Below, piece by piece: positions 32,037 through 42,972 of a stretch of 64,000 nucleotides of DNA; the first letter of the stretch is position 1, and the number at the start of each line of letters is the position of its first letter. The DNA is from Tetraselmis striata (taxonomy: Eukaryota; Chlorophyta; Chlorodendrophyceae; Chlorodendrales; Chlorodendraceae): positions 28,012 to 92,011 of the forward strand of contig VCJN01002026.1 in the NCBI GenBank assembly GCA_006384855.1, written 5' to 3'. The position numbers and the translations under genes are program-made. The notes beneath the pieces were generated by a model. The model was not told where the DNA came from. It ran no database searches and saw only the letters and a list, made by a program, of their open reading frames with translations.

Positions 32037-35000
32037 ACTCGCCTTCGCTCTCGTACGCCAGCTCCCCAAGGGCGAGCTGGAGGTTGGCCAGCTCGGCGTC
32101 CTTGGCCTCCAGGGCGGCGGCCCACTCCCCGACGTCAGCCTCCAAGCGCCGCCGCGCGTTTCGCTCCGCCTCCGCCTCCGCCATCGCCGCGCGCAACTCC
32201 TCCGCTGCCGGAGCGACCGCCGCAGCCGCCGACGTCTTGTAATCCTCGAGCGCGAGCCGGACCTCTGCGTCGACGCGCCACGCCAGCTTCTCCTCTTCCT
32301 CCATCTCGCTTTCCTCTATCTGCCGCTTCAGCGCCGACAGCATCTTCAGCGCGCGGCCCTTCTCGGCGCTCGCTTTCTCTGCCGCCTGGGTCGCCTCCTC
32401 CAGCTGCGCGCGCAGCGCGTCAGCGGCTTCCTGGCTGAGCCCCGCGCCCGCGGCGCCCTCGCTCGCTGCTGTCGCAGCGGCTGCCGCCGCCGTCTCCATC
32501 GCCGCCTCAGCCTCGGCGGCGCGCCGCTCGGCGCTCTCCGCGCGCCGGGAGGCAGCCCCCAGCGCCGCCTTGAGCCCAGCCAGCTCGTTGGACAGCTCCT
32601 ACTCGGCAACAAACACACAAATAGAACCAGTCACGAGGAACGCCATGTCGATGGGCACGCGGTGGCCCATACCCATATCATACACATATGAGCGGGAGTG
32701 CCTTCCGAGTTCATCGACGCTGATGCTCCGCAAAACAGCAACAGCTTGAAATTTCAAAGCACGACAATGATAAAGAATGCCAAGGATATAAATATCAGTA
32801 TCTTATAAAAGAATTCCCGCGCGTTGGTATTATAATTAAACGTAGATAGACACGCAACCCATTTTGCCCTGTACGCATTTTGCAAACGCCATTAGTTTGA
32901 CAGAGTGTAACACAAACTTTACACACAATTACGGGTACTGTAGCATGAACAAGAACACCGCGAGTACAGCCCTGCCGTGCCCACCAGAGGCCACGCCTCA
33001 TCAGATAAACTACAGCGGCGCCACAGCGAACGTTCTGCGGGCGGGATGCAGGTCGCATTTTAGGCTTGTCACATTGCGGCTTCTTATCATACGCGCCTTG
33101 GCCCCCGTGGACCAAGAGCTTCGGAAACAGCATTATGTGCACGTTCCGCCCTCCCTGGCACGGTTTGTTTTACACGGGTGGCGGCGCGGTTGTAATACTC
33201 GTTGGGACACTGCGAACTATAACCAGCCCTTCATGCCAGGGGTCAAATCCAGACGAAAACTATAGCTTGGGGGGTTATATCGCATGTTCTCATATATTGG
33301 TGGCATGCGCGCCCCATTGGAGGCTTACAATAAGATGTATTCGAGTCGATCCCCGCACGGCATGTCGACATCCATCGCCATGGGGGGGGGGGGGGGGTAG
33401 TGTCGTTCCCCCGGCGCACCTCCACATGCGCGGCCGCCGCGGCCGCCGCCTCGCGCCTCGCGGCGCCCTCCGCCGCCAGGCCCTCCGCCAGCGACACCCG
33501 CGCCGCCTCCTTCTCCCCCAGCCGCACCTCCAGCTCCTCCGCCCGGCGCCGCAGCCCGCGCGCGTCCGCCCGCGCCGCGCTGAGCTCCGCCTCCACCGCC
33601 GCCCCCGCGCCCGCGCGGCCCTCCGCTGCCTCGAGCTCCGCCTGCAGCTGCCGAGCCCGCCCCTCCAGCGACGCCGCCCTCTCCTGCGCCGCCGCCACCT
33701 CCCGGCGGCGCTCCTCCTCCGCGGCCGCCTGGGGACGCAGCGAATCCACCTCCTCAGCGTCAACCACACAGGAGCGCGAAGATCACACATTGGGGAGAGG
33801 TGCACTGCATTGGCGGCGCCAAAGCTCTACACCGAATGCAGGTACCGAGACGCGCACAGAGACCGACACTCGATCCCCCCCCCCCCCCCCCCCCCCCCCC
33901 CGAATTCACCCCGAAAAAGAGAATCTTCAAGCTTGAAACATGTCAGCATAACGCACGGATCTTCCGACTCGTTGCTGCCCAAACCGTTCATGTTTATGGC
34001 CCGCGAGCCTGATTGCAAAATGGTGCGGCATTCCACGCCTAGAGGACGCGACCTCTCGAGGAGGGGGGGCACCTGCTGCTCCAGGGCGGCCTCCCGCTCG
34101 CGCTGCATCGCCAGCAGCCGCCCCTCCAGCGCCGCCACCGCCTCCGCGCGCTGCCCCGCGGCCGCGTCCAGCGCGGCGGCCGCCCGCTCCCGCTCGGCCC
34201 CCGCGCCCGCCTGCGCCGCCGCCAGCGCCTGCCCCATCTCCTCCAGCCGGCGCCCCGCCTGCGCGGCCGCGGCCTCCAGCTCCGCCCGCTCCCGCCCCCA
34301 CTGCGCCTCCGCCTCGCTGGCCGCCGCGCAGACCTGGGCCACGGGCGGCGCGCACGCAGCCCAAGCACGGCAGCTTAAACAGGCGGCGGATGAACTGTCG
34401 CTGAGCAGCGGTGGGCATGACCGGATTTCCAGGAAATTCGAAACTAAATTATGAAATCCTGCTTTGGAATTCTGGAATTCTGGAATTCCAATCGGTGGAA
34501 AACAGTTATTGGATAGCGCAGATGTGTAGCACGCGATGGGTCGAATGTCTCTGGAGAATCGTACATCATTGGATTTCCAGGAAATTCGGAACTGAATTCT
34601 GGAATTATGCTAACAAATTCTAGAATTTCAATTTCGTCGGCTCCTCTTTGCTCCCAGCCTTCAACTCAAAGCCCCCCCCCCCCCCCCCCCCAAGGGTCGC
34701 TGCGCACCTGGTCCAGCCGCTCCCGCAGCTCCGCCTCCCGCTGCCCCGCCGCCGCCGCCACCTGGCTCAGCTCCCTCGCCTGCGCGTGCGCCGCCTCCAG
34801 CTGGCCCGCCGCCTCCTCCAGCTGCCGGCGCGCCGCCGCCTCGCGCGCCGCCGCCGCCTCCGCCGCGCCGCCCTCCGCGGCCGCCGCCGCAAGCTGCTCC
34901 TCCAGACCCGCCGCGCGCGCCAGCGCGCCCGCCAGCTTCCCCTCCAGCGCCGCCCGCTCCTCCGCGCCGGCGCCGTCAGCGGCCGCCGGCGCGGCGCGCA

Positions 35001-36477
35001 GCTCGTCCACCTCCCGGCGCAGGCTCTCCGTCGCCGCAGCACCCTCCTCCGCGCGCCGCTTGGCCGCCGCCGCCGCCCGCCGCGCCGCCTCCAGGTCCGC
35101 CGTCACCGAGCCCAGCTCCATCCTGTGCGCGTGCGCCAGCCGCTCCAGCTCCGCGCGGTGCTCACCGCCCTGCCGCTCCAGCTCCTCCTCGTTGGACTGC
35201 CAGCGCCGACAAAGGGGGCAGGGGTGTGGCCGAGGAGCCCGGGGGGGTGTCATCCTCCGCAGGTGTAGCATGTGGGCATTAAAGCAGTGCCAGGGATGGG
35301 ACAGGGGAGGAGAGCACGGTGGGCGGAGGGGTAGCTTGCGAGCCCCACCTGCATGACCTGCAGGATCTCCTGCTTGAGGTGCCGCACGTGCGCCTGCAGC
35401 TTGGCGACCTCCACGGCGGCGCCCCCGGGGGCGGCCTCGCCTCCCGCCGCCCCGCCCGCGCCGCCCCCGTTGGCCAGCGCGCCGTGCGGCTTCGGCAGCG
35501 CGTCCGTGCTCTCCGCGGTGGTGCGGCGGCTGCTGGTGGCGGAGGGTGCGCGCTCGGCGGCGTCGCGCAGGCTGCGATGGGCGCCCCCCTCCTGCCCGCT
35601 GGAGTGCAGGTACCTGTTGGCATCGAGCCGCCACTGTGACCTTGGTACACGCTGAGAGGTGGCAAAGAGGGTTTGCAGGGGAAAAGAGGGGGGGGGGGGG
35701 GGGGGGGGAGGCAGGGAGGCGTTACTTGTTCAGGTCGACGTGCTGCCCCTGCGCGCGGCTCTTCTCCGCCTGCAGCCGCGCCTTGAGCTGCGACAAGTGG
35801 CTGTCGCCGCGGCCCCGCACAACCTCCGTCCTCTGCGGCGGCGTGGGTGACTCATCACGGTGGGCGCTGGCAGGCGGCAGGGCGCTGCTGGCCCGCATGT
35901 ACTCGCTGTGTCCATCTGCCTGAGGGTGCCCCTGCGCGGCCGAGCCTCAGCTTCAGCCCCCCCCCCCCCCCCCCTTCCGCCCCCATCCCGTCCAACCCCC
36001 TTCACGACGCGCGCTGCCCTGGACAAAGTGCCGACCAGTAGGGTACGCGCGCGGCCGGCTATGCTGGGACAGGAACAGGATAGAGCGCGCGGGGCTTCCG
36101 TCAGTCCGTCCTGGCGCGCTGGAGTCCTGGGGGTTTCCGGCTTACACGAGCGGTAATACTTGCCAGCGGGGGTAATAGACGGAGCTGTCGCCTGCACAGC
36201 GCGATACGTGCTTGGATTGAGGCCTTTTAGGGCCGCCGTAGAGGCGCTGCATCGGGGTACAAAAACTCACGAGCGCGAGGGGGGGGTTCCTCTGGATGTG
36301 TGTTGGCCCGGGGGAGGGGGGGGGGGGGGGGGGGAGGGCCGGGGGGGGGGGGGGGGGGGGGGGGCGCACCGGCGGCGGCGGGGCGGCCAGCTCCTCCGCC
36401 TGCTCGATCACGTCTGCCGCGACGCGCGAAATCTGCGACCGCACATTATTGAGGTGGCTGTTGAAGGATCCCCACAT
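30779..36477 (-). CDS. Long coiled-coil golgin with GRAB-like domain (golgin candidate 3/4, GMAP-210 type)
   Basis: Nine exons read leftward: 36477-36370, 35919-35726, 35613-35349, 35196-34708, 34333-34073, 33752-33420, 32598-32043, 31818-31490, 31366-30779; phases consistent; 1040 aa. Golgins of this class are cytosolic coiled-coil tethers bound to cis-Golgi membranes through Arf1. Seen: the N-terminus MWGSFNSHLNNVRSQI, close to plant golgin candidates (MWSSIANLKENL type); ~700 residues of Ala/Glu/Arg-rich heptads; then IDRRIVVQLLVSYFERNYA joined across a splice to VLSVMVRMLGFTEEERSRI (about 824-865), the GRIP-related Arf-binding signature. The last ~175 residues are low complexity (Gly, Ala, Gln, Pro). 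The intron at 31819-32042 uses a GC donor (AAG|GCGAGT), required by phase. Nearly every intron carries a homopolymer run, mostly C on the sense strand. Confidence 0.85.
34425..34640. repeat. AT-rich repeated GGAATTCTGGAATT segment in a golgin intron
   Basis: GGATTTCCAGGAAATTCG occurs twice (about 34422 and 34571), with GGAATTCTGGAATTC units between. It lies between golgin exons 34708 and 34333 and shows no coding signal. Confidence 0.6.
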
Positions 36478-37010
36478 GACGCTGCCGGCGCGCTCCCGCC
36501 GGTGGCGTGGCGGGGTGGCCGGTGGTGCGGGGGACAGTCAACGACCGCCGGAGCGCGCGTGGTGCGCGCTTAATCAGCCTGCCTGGACTTGCCCTGCCTG
36601 CTCCGTCCGGTGGCCCAGCGGAAGCGCGTGGGCACGGCGCACTGTGTGCGGAGCGCTGCTAGCCTTCAGCTCTCTATCGGCTGCGACGGAGGTGGATTCC
36701 GGAGGGCTGGTCTCTCGAAGCGCTCTTCTGCTAAAGATCAAGCGAGTTGCCAAGATTGTGCCGCGAACTCATCCCGCCGCGCGCCCACTCGTTATACCGC
36801 GCTACTACTCGGCCAGGAAGGAGTACGGTACAGGTACCGCCAGCAACGACGGTTCGTCTCGGCGCGATACGACAATTTCAAAGTTGAGTCTGGTTGTGCC
36901 AAAAAGGTCGCGGAGGTGTTCTTACAAGGTCAAGAGCCGAAATTGGCAGGAAGGTTAAGTGAAACGCGTTGAGGGACGAAAACGATGTCAAGGAGGGCGC
37001 TGCGTGTAAT
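36478..37010. other. Golgin upstream region
   Basis: The golgin promoter must lie here. No clear TATA box. A 26-bp segment (TTTCAAAGTTGAGTCTGGTT, about 36875) is repeated directly at about 37190, next to the recombinase element, so element-derived sequence extends into this interval. Confidence 0.4.
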
Positions 37011-37190
37011 GCAGCGAAAACTGGAAGATGGCAGGCTCAGCTGTTATGGCTGCTTTAATGTCTACTCGTGCTGCACCCAAAAAAGGGCGCAACGACAGGT
37101 GCCTAGTTCCCGTACCACTGAGCAGCACTTGTAGCTGAAAAGCGGTTAGGTCAAGGGAGGAAGCCCTTGCCATAAACTAGTTTAGATCAT
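37011..37190 (+). repeat. Left terminal direct repeat of the recombinase element
   Basis: About 90% identical by eye to 39933-40108. Differences include an ATGG insertion in the right copy and several transitions. Confidence 0.8.
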
Positions 37191-37216
37191 TTCAAAGTTG
37201 AGTCTGGTTTTGCCAG

Positions 37217-38481
37217 TCATGAGCGAACGGAGAGAGCGGTGGGTTGACGGAGAAGGGGTAGCGCCAGGTCATGAAGGAAGCACCGGGAAGGCCACCGCTG
37301 CGGAGCCCTGTTGGACCTGGAAGTGGCGGAGGAGCGCGATGTGGCCAAAGAAGAACCACGCGCCGGTGAAGGAAGGACGTTGGGGTCGATATAGTCCAGA
37401 ACGACGTCGGATTTAGTGGCCCAGCCGTCTTGGTAGCGAATGTGGGACAATGGAGCTCCGATGGCGTTAGCGGCAGACGCTGCTCCCTTGCGCAGGTTGT
37501 GTGAGGTCCGGGAATTGCCGGCGGGAGGGGCAGCACCGACAAGACGAACGGTTGTAGACGGCCTGTCCGACATTGCAGCGGCGGTCCAAGCTTTTGACTG
37601 CTCGCTTGGGGTGACCGCCCAGAAGTTTGTCGCAGCCAAGGCAACAGAAACCAGGGGCGGGGGCAGACTGTACGTGGTCGATGAAGTGGTGTAGGAGACG
37701 TGCAACTCGGGGGTGTTCCGACACCGGTAGGAGAAGCACGCGCATGTCGTCGGGGCCCCGTCGGCCAGCGCGACCTTTCTCGCGGTACACCTGTAGGGTA
37801 ATGTTGTAATCGTCGACGTGCACATCCCGCAATTGGTAGGACACGCCAGTAAGTCCCTTGTCAAAGAACATGAAGTTGACGACCGAGGCCACGAGGGCTC
37901 GGAAGTTGTATTGGTACTCTGTGGTGGGAGCAAACACAATTAACTCGGCCCTTTCGACGAAGCTGTAAGCTACATCCGCAGGCAGAGGGACTCGCAAAGG
38001 GGCGGCTTCCTGACGGCGCTGCCGCAGCATCAGCCCACGCCTAGCTCCAGTAAGGTGCAGGCTGTCCTTGGTGACTGGGTCGAGGTTGTGCAGCTCGAAG
38101 AACGTGTTGATTGCAGGCGTGTAGGGTTGCAACAACTTAGCTCCAATGTGCCCTCGCTCGCTCACCAATCCAGGCAACGTACCGGACGACATTAGCAGTG
38201 GTCGCCTCCTGCGGGCTGATGTTCTCGGAATCGTGGCAAAACTCCGCAAACTGAGACAGTCTGCCGGCGTAACTCTCGAGTGTCTGAGCGGTGAGGGAGC
38301 TGGAGAGCAGGTTGAGCGTCCGCTGCCCTACCTCGTCCGAGCCGAAAGCATCCTGCAGCAGTCGAGATCGCAGTGAAGCAGCCCAGGGAGCGACAGCTTC
38401 GGGCTCGTCAATTACGTAAGTGCGTCGTTTTACCGACAGAGTGTCAGGGGCGACTACTGTTAGCAAAGCACTCGGCAACAT
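37217..38481 (-). pseudogene. Tyrosine recombinase of a DIRS-like element, two frameshifts
   Basis: Three overlapping minus-strand frames make one recombinase. 38481-38137 carries the SAM-like core-binding domain (TLESYAGRLSQFAEFC, VVRYVAWIG). The frame from about 38170 down to 37510 continues with QPYTPAINTFFELH, ARRGLMLRQRR and the catalytic-domain start FRALVASVVNFMFF. The frame ending at 37217 holds the HxxR box (HNLRKGAASAANAIGAP), GW and the final Tyr (DVVLDYID). Frameshifts lie near 38150 and 37500-37560, so no full-length enzyme can be made from this copy. The active-site residues themselves look intact, suggesting recent decay or sequence errors. Confidence 0.65.
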
Positions 38482-38893
38482 CGGTTAGGTTTCCGGCAGT
38501 TGGCCGGTAGTTGCTGGACGGGTTTGCGATAGCACCCGTATGGGTTTGCGGGGCTAGGTTCAGGTAAGAGGGCCGCCCCGACAGCGCGCCCTTCGCGCTC
38601 GTAGCGCATGTCACGCGCGTAACGTACACGCGCGAAGCTTGGTCGTTGCAAACCAGTTGTAACAGTCACGCAGTGTGACAACCAACGGACGCAGTGGTGA
38701 GATGGTACGGGAAGCGGTTGGTGGAGCCGCCATGTGCAGGTGTGCGGATGGTTGAGCCGCACTCGGCGGTAGCTATAAGAAGCGCCGCACCGAGGAAGGT
38801 CTAAATGAAGTATGTAAGGTGGGGGTGAGGTCTTGATACATGGCGCTCATCCCGTCGTTGAGCTGCTAGTAGATAGAGTGCGCCTTGCGGCGG

Positions 38894-39569
38894 TCAACGA
38901 TAGGTGGCCTCGCAAAGCTCCAGCATCAGCTCCGACGAAAGGCGCCCCCCACCGTCACTCGTGCTCACCTTCGCGGCCACGCCCGCGTCCACCACCACGT
39001 CCTCGTCACGCCCGCGTCCTGCAGCCGCTGCCACTACCCGAGCAGTAGCAGTTGCTTTTGCACTGCTGGTAACTGTCGCCTCGAAGACGCGACGCTCGTA
39101 GTCCCTCATGAGGTCCCCGAAAATCGCGGAACCCAGATGCTCAGAAGCAGGCTGAAAGTGTTGGACTCGCAGCACGTCCAGAACACCTTGATCACTGTGC
39201 ACACGCTTGACCTCATTAAGCCTCCGTAGGAAGGCCAAACGAAAGCGAAACGCCTTGTCGATGGCTTCGGCGTGGTTCCGAGCTCTCACGAGGTAGGGGG
39301 TGAAGTCCCGACTTTGCAGCAGGGACGTAGGGCAGCAGCTCGTCGAGAGCTACGAAAAGTGCGGCCATGTGGGCGCCGAAACACGACATCCATAGATACT
39401 CCTCCTGGGCCGGCAAACGCCGGTCATCCTGCTTGAGGTACTCTTTCGTTAGGTCGGTGCTTAGGGGGAAGAGTCTAGGCACTCGGCCGACCGGTCGAAC
39501 GGCCTCGTAACCAGACTCTGCTTGTTGCAGTAGCTCTGGCACCGCGAGGTAGTCGTCCTCGGCACTCAC
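38894..39569 (-). pseudogene. Gag-like or unknown ORF of the recombinase element, frameshifted
   Basis: Two overlapping frames (39569-39216 and 39289-38894) read as one protein broken near 39250: an aromatic-rich front (DDYLAVPELLQQAESGYEAV, EYLWMSCFGAHMAALF) and a basic, Ala-rich back (FRFRLAFLRRLNEVKR, IFGDLMRDYERRVFEATV). Its place upstream of the recombinase suits a Gag ORF. No zinc knuckle is seen. Function inferred only from position. Confidence 0.4.
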
Positions 39570-39932
39570 GGATTTTGCTCCGACACGGCCGCTCTGGGCT
39601 AGCTATAGCAAGTCGGGGCGCTCTGCGGCTCCCCCGCTGCCTGTCGGCTGTCCCGCAATGCGCTGCCCGGAACCGGAGCCTTGTGCCCCATCTCCATCAA
39701 CAACGCGCTCACGAGCCGTCAATTGGGCCAACGCTGTTGCAAGCTCGCGCATCAATGTAGACTTGGCCTTCACGTCTGCGTGTAAAGCAATTCGAGCGTC
39801 GGCTCAACATTTTCTCCATCTGGCATGGTAACGCACGGATGAGAATATCACACACGGGTGGTGAGCCGGGTGGGGTCTTGAACAACCTGGGGTGACCTTG
39901 CTCGCAACAAGTTGTGAGACAGTTTTAACAAC

Positions 39933-40108
39933 GCAGCGAAAACTGGAAGATGGTATGGCAGGCTCAGCTATTATGGCTGCTTTTATGTCCACTCGTGCTG
40001 CAGAAAAGGGCGCAACGACAGGTGCCTAGTTCCCGTACCACTGAGCAGCACTTGTAGCCGAAAAGCGGTTAGGTCAGGGGAGGAAACCCCATAAACTTGT
40101 TTAGATCA
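39933..40108 (+). repeat. Right terminal direct repeat of the recombinase element
   Basis: Partner of 37011-37190, in the same orientation. Confidence 0.8.
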
Positions 40109-40203
40109 GTACTTTCTTGATAGATTGGTATACAGTATATACATGAGGTGTACATATATAGGGGGCCGTGAAGCCCATGAGGCCATGAGCGCATAAACAA
40201 GCG

Positions 40204-41118
40204 CGTTAGGCTGCATTTCATTTTCGGCCGTAACCGTCGTCGCACATATTCGTACGGGTACTAAAATGCTCGTAGGAACCGCAAATTCGGCACGTTTACG
40301 GCTGCGGCCGGCACCGTGAAATGTGAAATGTGTATCCGCCGTTATTTTCCTCGTCGCCCTCGCCCTCGCCCTCATCCCCTTCGTCCTCGTTGCCGCCGTC
40401 CTCGTCCTCATTCTCATCCTAATAGCTGTCCTTGGTGCTCTAATTTTTACCCCGCACGGCGCGGTCAGCCAACCCACCTCCAAGCCCAACTTGCTCTTCG
40501 TTGTCCTCATCCGCCCAGAAATCGTCGTCATCCATGCCCGTAGCGCCTAGAAGCGGGGCTGGCGGCCGCGGCGGCGCGGGCGGGGGGGGGGGGGGGGGAT
40601 TGGTGGCCATCGATCGCGAGCTGCTTGGGAGTGTTAGTTGTAGCCCGATGAGCACCCAACACGGCACGATGTGGGCGGGCGACTGGCAAATGAGCCAGTT
40701 CTAGGTCGTTTGACCGCACCCCCTCAGTCCTGTGACTTCAAACGTTCAAACGGGCCCATCATCAGCATGCCCTGGCGCCCGGGCTGGTGCCGGGCCGAGC
40801 AGCAAGCAGGGCGCCGCCTAGCCTCTACGACCCTTTGCGGCCGGCCTGTACATTGCGCTGAACATGTATGTTCTGCGTAAAGTATTACTTCGATTTACGG
40901 CTCAGTGAGCCATATTTAGGGCGGTCGTAAATATTGCGATATTTGCGACCAGCGAGGTCACCCGCAAATCCTCGAGTTTACGGTTACGGCTCTATCATAT
41001 ACAACTGCGTGTTCAGCGTTTACGACTACAGGTACTCGCGAGCCGCAACCGTAAATTCGTACCGGGTACCCGTACGATGATTTGCGGTTACGTCCGAAAA
41101 TGAAATGCAGCCTTAGCA
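40204..41118. mobile_element. Possible TIR-bounded non-autonomous element
   Basis: GGCTGCATTTCATTTTCGG(C)CGTAACCG at about 40209 recurs as its reverse complement at about 41086-41116 (one mismatch over ~28 bp). The resemblance continues weakly inward through CGTACGGGTAC. No transposase is seen inside. Confidence 0.45.
40296..40610 (-). CDS. Possible small acidic protein (two exons)
   Basis: A tentative model: exon 40610-40491 (MATN, a Pro run encoded by the homopolymer, then MDDDDFWADEDNEEQ) joined in phase to 40418-40296 (DENEDEDGGNEDEGDEGEG..., ending FHISRCRPQP and a stop), 80 aa in all. The donor would be GTTGGG and the acceptor TATTAG. Against it: half the sequence is low complexity, it sits in a putative TIR element, and no homologue comes to mind. 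The opposite strand has a hydrophobic 75-codon frame that is the mirror of the acidic repeat. Confidence 0.22.
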
Positions 41119-41206
41119 CGAAAGTGAAAATGAAAATGAAAATGAAATTACGGTAGCGACTACTTTGCTCGACACCCCTACAATTAACCTGGCCCAATAG
41201 TGAACA

Positions 41207-41241
<35 letters not shown>

Positions 41242-42972
41242 TTTTTTCCCGCCCTTGGGACAGGACTGGCACCAGTGAAAGCCTTGCAGCGTCTCTACGA
41301 CGGCCGTTTTGGCAGCCATCCAGTTACGGAAAGCCCTGGGTAGGCGACGCTCCCTTATAGTCATCAAGCAAATTGCCGAAGCATTCTGCAAGACTAATTG
41401 GAGGTTAGTGACGGAATTTCCAGCACTGTTGCATCACCGCCGTCTAAAACACTGATGAAATACCTGGCACTGACCACGAAAGGTCAGCTCTACCCGTTTG
41501 GGCGTCGGGCCATTCGAGTAATGCGAGTTGGGGCAAGCCCCAATCCGCCGAGCAAAGCATTTCGGGAGTGCGATGCATGTGCAACAAAAAAGGCAATGTG
41601 AGGGAGGGCCCGACGCCATAGCTGGAATACTGTTCCATTCCCAATAAAATCCAAGGCGCCGTGAAGGGAGGGGCTGGGGGGCGCCCCAAAAAAGGCAGTT
41701 AAGTCCTCGGCTGTTGACGCAACTTACAACCTGACTATTGATGAAGTCCGGAACCAACAACCCCAAATTATGACGGTGATACCCCCGCCCACTGCGGCGG
41801 GCGACTATTCATTACTACATGTAGAGGTAGTCTGACTATATATACACGGGTATGAATGTGACAGGGTATGAATGCAAAGTACTACTCCGGGCGGCAAGCA
41901 GGGCCCGCAAGGGACCGGGGGAGAACACAAGCGCCAAGTACCAAGGCCGGCGGAGCGCGCGTGGCGTCCGCCGCCAGAAGGGCCGGCGGTGTTCTCTCGG
42001 AGGTACTTCGCAAAGAACACGTGCAGTAGGGCGAGTTTTTTTATGTTTGCCCCCCGGGATAGGACCGTCAACACTGAAACCAGGTGAAACCTACCCTTGC
42101 AACGTCTCTCCGACGTTTGGGCAGCCATCCAGTTCCGGAAAGCTCTGACTGGGTAGCCGACGCTCAGTCATGGTCAAATAGCAAATTGCCGCAGCATTCT
42201 GCAGCACTAATTAAAGGCCAGTGATAACATTTCCAACACTGTGCAGGGCGGCGCATGTACCCTGTATGTAGCGATTACTTCTGCGCTGGAGACATCAAAG
42301 CACGAGCAGGGGCACGGGCGAGGGACTATGATGCGCGAGCGGGGGCGGCTTGCTAGACAGGTTCCTCAGCACGGAGATTCCCAACCCTATTCAAAACGAA
42401 GACGTTGCTGTTTTCATTGGTTTACGCAGAACATGTGAATTGTGTATGAAATTAGGAGCAGCATGATTACCGGGGATAACCAGCAGGCGTAAACGACGAT
42501 GAAGTTTGACATTTTTTTCCGCCAATTTGACATACAGTATGCGGTCTGACATTTGACCCGAACCGATGCCAGTACCTGTACGGGTGTTGTCGCGGGTGCC
42601 GGTGTGCTGTGCTCGGCCATCCCGGTGATGTACGAGGGGCGCTTAGCGGTACGACTTGGCGAGCTTCGCTTGGCGGGCCGGGTGCCGGGTGCGGCAGACT
42701 AGTCGCTACACCCGAGAAGATACCACTCGACAAGCGCAGACAGGGTTCTTGACAGTTGGCCGGCGAAGTGAACCCGCGAGACAAGGGGTCACTGCAGGTT
42801 GCGGCGTGCCGTTCACTCGTGCCGTATCCCTCGTGAGGGACCGCAGTTGCCCCGGCCGCGCCAGACTGCCCCCCCCCCCCCCCCCCCCCTCCCCCCCCCG
42901 CCCCGAGTCCGTGACCAGCTCACCCACAGCTCACCCGCGCACCCGCTTCGTCGGCCCGCCATATATATTAGG
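41119..42972. other. Intergenic region upstream of the Thr/Pro-rich gene
   Basis: Holds a G run at about 41211-41239, a duplicated ~150-bp segment (about 41270-41440 and 42060-42240 share GCAGCCATCCAGTT, CGGAAAGC, AAGCAAATTGCCG/AGCAAATTGCCGC and GCATTCTGCA), and a C run at about 42871-42899 just before the gene. No coding gene supported. Confidence 0.5.

Larger units (their letters stand above)
37011..40110 (-). mobile_element. DIRS-like tyrosine-recombinase element, defective
   Basis: Bounded by ~180-bp direct repeats (37011-37190 and 39933-40108) that share GCAGCGAAAACTGGAAGATG, AGGTGCCTAGTTCCCGTACC and AAAGCGGTTAGGTCA. Inside, on the minus strand, are a broken Gag-like reading frame (38894-39569) and a broken tyrosine recombinase (37217-38481). 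DIRS/Ngaro retrotransposons have split direct or inverted repeats and a recombinase in place of an integrase. I see no reverse transcriptase/RNase H, so this copy is either internally deleted or belongs to a recombinase-only lineage. Confidence 0.65.

Noticed and set aside
40323..40550. Hydrophobic 75-codon plus-strand frame resembling a small membrane protein
   Set aside because: It is the antisense of GAG/GAC repeats, which automatically encode Leu/Val on the other strand. The minus-strand acidic model is itself only tentative.
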